Source: Actinomycetes bacterium (GTDB taxonomy: Bacteria; Actinomycetota; Acidimicrobiia; Acidimicrobiales; Ilumatobacteraceae). Taken from it: a DNA stretch of 49,874 bases. The notes beneath the pieces were generated by a model, which made no database searches, was not told the DNA's origin, and was given only the letters and a program-made list of their open reading frames with translations. The DNA lies in the NCBI GenBank assembly GCA_025356335.1, contig JANXUF010000066.1, positions 1 to 49,874 on the forward strand, written 5' to 3'. Positions 49,567 through 49,874 of this stretch are shown here, piece after piece (positions within the stretch are counted from its first letter, which is position 1; each line of letters opens with the position of its first letter). The translations under genes were made by a program, and so were the position numbers.

Positions 49567-49874
49567 ATGATCGGGGGTGGTGGTTTGGTGCGGGTGAGAC
49601 TTGACGCGCGAGGGCCCTCCCGCTTGTTCACCTTGGTCAGTGACGGGTGGGTCCTGTGGCGCCCGGAGGCACTGGTGATCATCGTAGGAAACGATCGGGT
49701 CGAAGTGGAGAGCGGATTGTTGGCGGGTGAGTTCGCTTGCTCGGCTTGCTCGGGGATGGTGCGGCCGTGGGGCTCCGCACGACGGCGGGTGCTGCGATGT
49801 GTTGGCGGTGTGTGTTGGCGTCGTCCTCGCCGCTGTCGTTGTGCGGGGTGTGGTCGCACGCATGTGCTGCTTGC
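49567..49874 (+). CDS. zinc-finger, transposon-associated protein (DUF6431-like), 5' part
   Basis: Open from ATG 49567 (GGTGGGG upstream) to the end of the window, 102 codons. The readable core is 'FACSACSGMVRPWGSARRRV' followed by a second Cys cluster ending 'CAGCGRTHVLL', giving C-x2-C ... C-x2-C-G-x-T-H-x-LL. This pattern is typical of small actinobacterial proteins encoded in front of insertion-sequence transposases, where the zinc finger is followed by a helix-turn-helix. The start is uncertain; a GTG a few codons downstream is possible. It supports a mobile element extending beyond the right edge. Confidence 0.55.
   Translation, partial: MIGGGGLVRVRLDARGPSRLFTLVSDGWVLWRPEALVIIVGNDRVEVESGLLAGEFACSACSGMVRPWGSARRRVLRCVGGVCWRRPRRCRCAGCGRTHVLL

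Noticed and set aside
1..49874. tRNA, rRNA or riboswitch genes
   Set aside because: I saw no cloverleaf-like sequence with a T-loop GTTCGA-type core in the intergenic regions and no known riboswitch core by eye. Intergenic space is small; a covariance-model search would be decisive.

Overview
This is a GC-rich, gene-dense catabolic region. It probably comes from an actinomycete, and I lean to Acidimicrobiia or a relative. The clues are the codon bias toward G/C third positions, a lipoprotein with a long Ser/Thr/Ala tether, an actinobacterial-type EchA20-IpdA-IpdB-IpdC gene block, and stop/start overlaps (ATGA, GTGA) between neighbouring genes. The assignment is an inference from gene content; no marker gene lies in the window.

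Left edge (1-2561): mobile-element and regulator debris. It holds a frameshifted tyrosine recombinase with all catalytic residues recognisable, a frameshifted helix-turn-helix protein, a 3'-truncated hypothetical gene, and a PadR regulator fragment. The last two meet tail to tail at about 2430. Right edge (48762-49874): about 600 bases without a convincing gene, then the start of a zinc-finger, transposon-type protein running off the window. A 30-base block matching at 28 positions, followed at nearly the same distance by a second short motif, occurs in direct orientation near both edges (272-358 and 49252-49337). The catabolic island sits between these zones.

The island (about 2.6-48.8 kb) runs as follows. 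(a) An acyl-CoA dehydrogenase pair is divergent from a DUF35 protein, a thiolase-fold enzyme and a CitE-type lyase. (b) Amidohydrolase-2 genes and a decayed short-chain dehydrogenase follow. (c) A two-domain CaiB/BaiF CoA-transferase is divergent from a CitE-type lyase, a GntR/FCD regulator and an amidohydrolase. (d) Next come a Dpp/Opp-type binding lipoprotein, a class II aldolase-like gene, another CitE-type lyase and a second two-domain CoA-transferase. (e) An amidohydrolase is divergent from a bicupin, a cupin, a fourth CitE-type lyase, the Dpp permease and ATPase genes, an acyl-CoA ligase, a paralogous bicupin and an MFS transporter. (f) An amidohydrolase is divergent from a fused electron-transfer flavoprotein plus echA20-ipdA-ipdB-ipdC. 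(g) The end holds a second GntR/FCD paralogue, two NTF2-like proteins, an HsaA-type flavin monooxygenase, a MarR regulator and two more amidohydrolases.

Reading the parts together (inference): a carboxylated, probably alicyclic or polycyclic substrate is imported, converted to a CoA thioester by the ligase or the CoA-transferases, dehydrogenated by the acyl-CoA dehydrogenases with electrons going to the fused ETF, ring-opened by EchA20/IpdAB-like chemistry, and cut into small acyl-CoAs by the thiolase-fold enzyme and the CitE-type lyases. The last steps of steroid C/D-ring breakdown in actinobacteria use the same EchA20-IpdABC set. Here the set is embedded in a very different neighbourhood, with no KstR-type regulator, and many intergenic regions carry AT-rich dyads of ATC/GAT half-sites that often overlap a likely -10 box. 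That combination is the best candidate in the window for an undescribed pathway.
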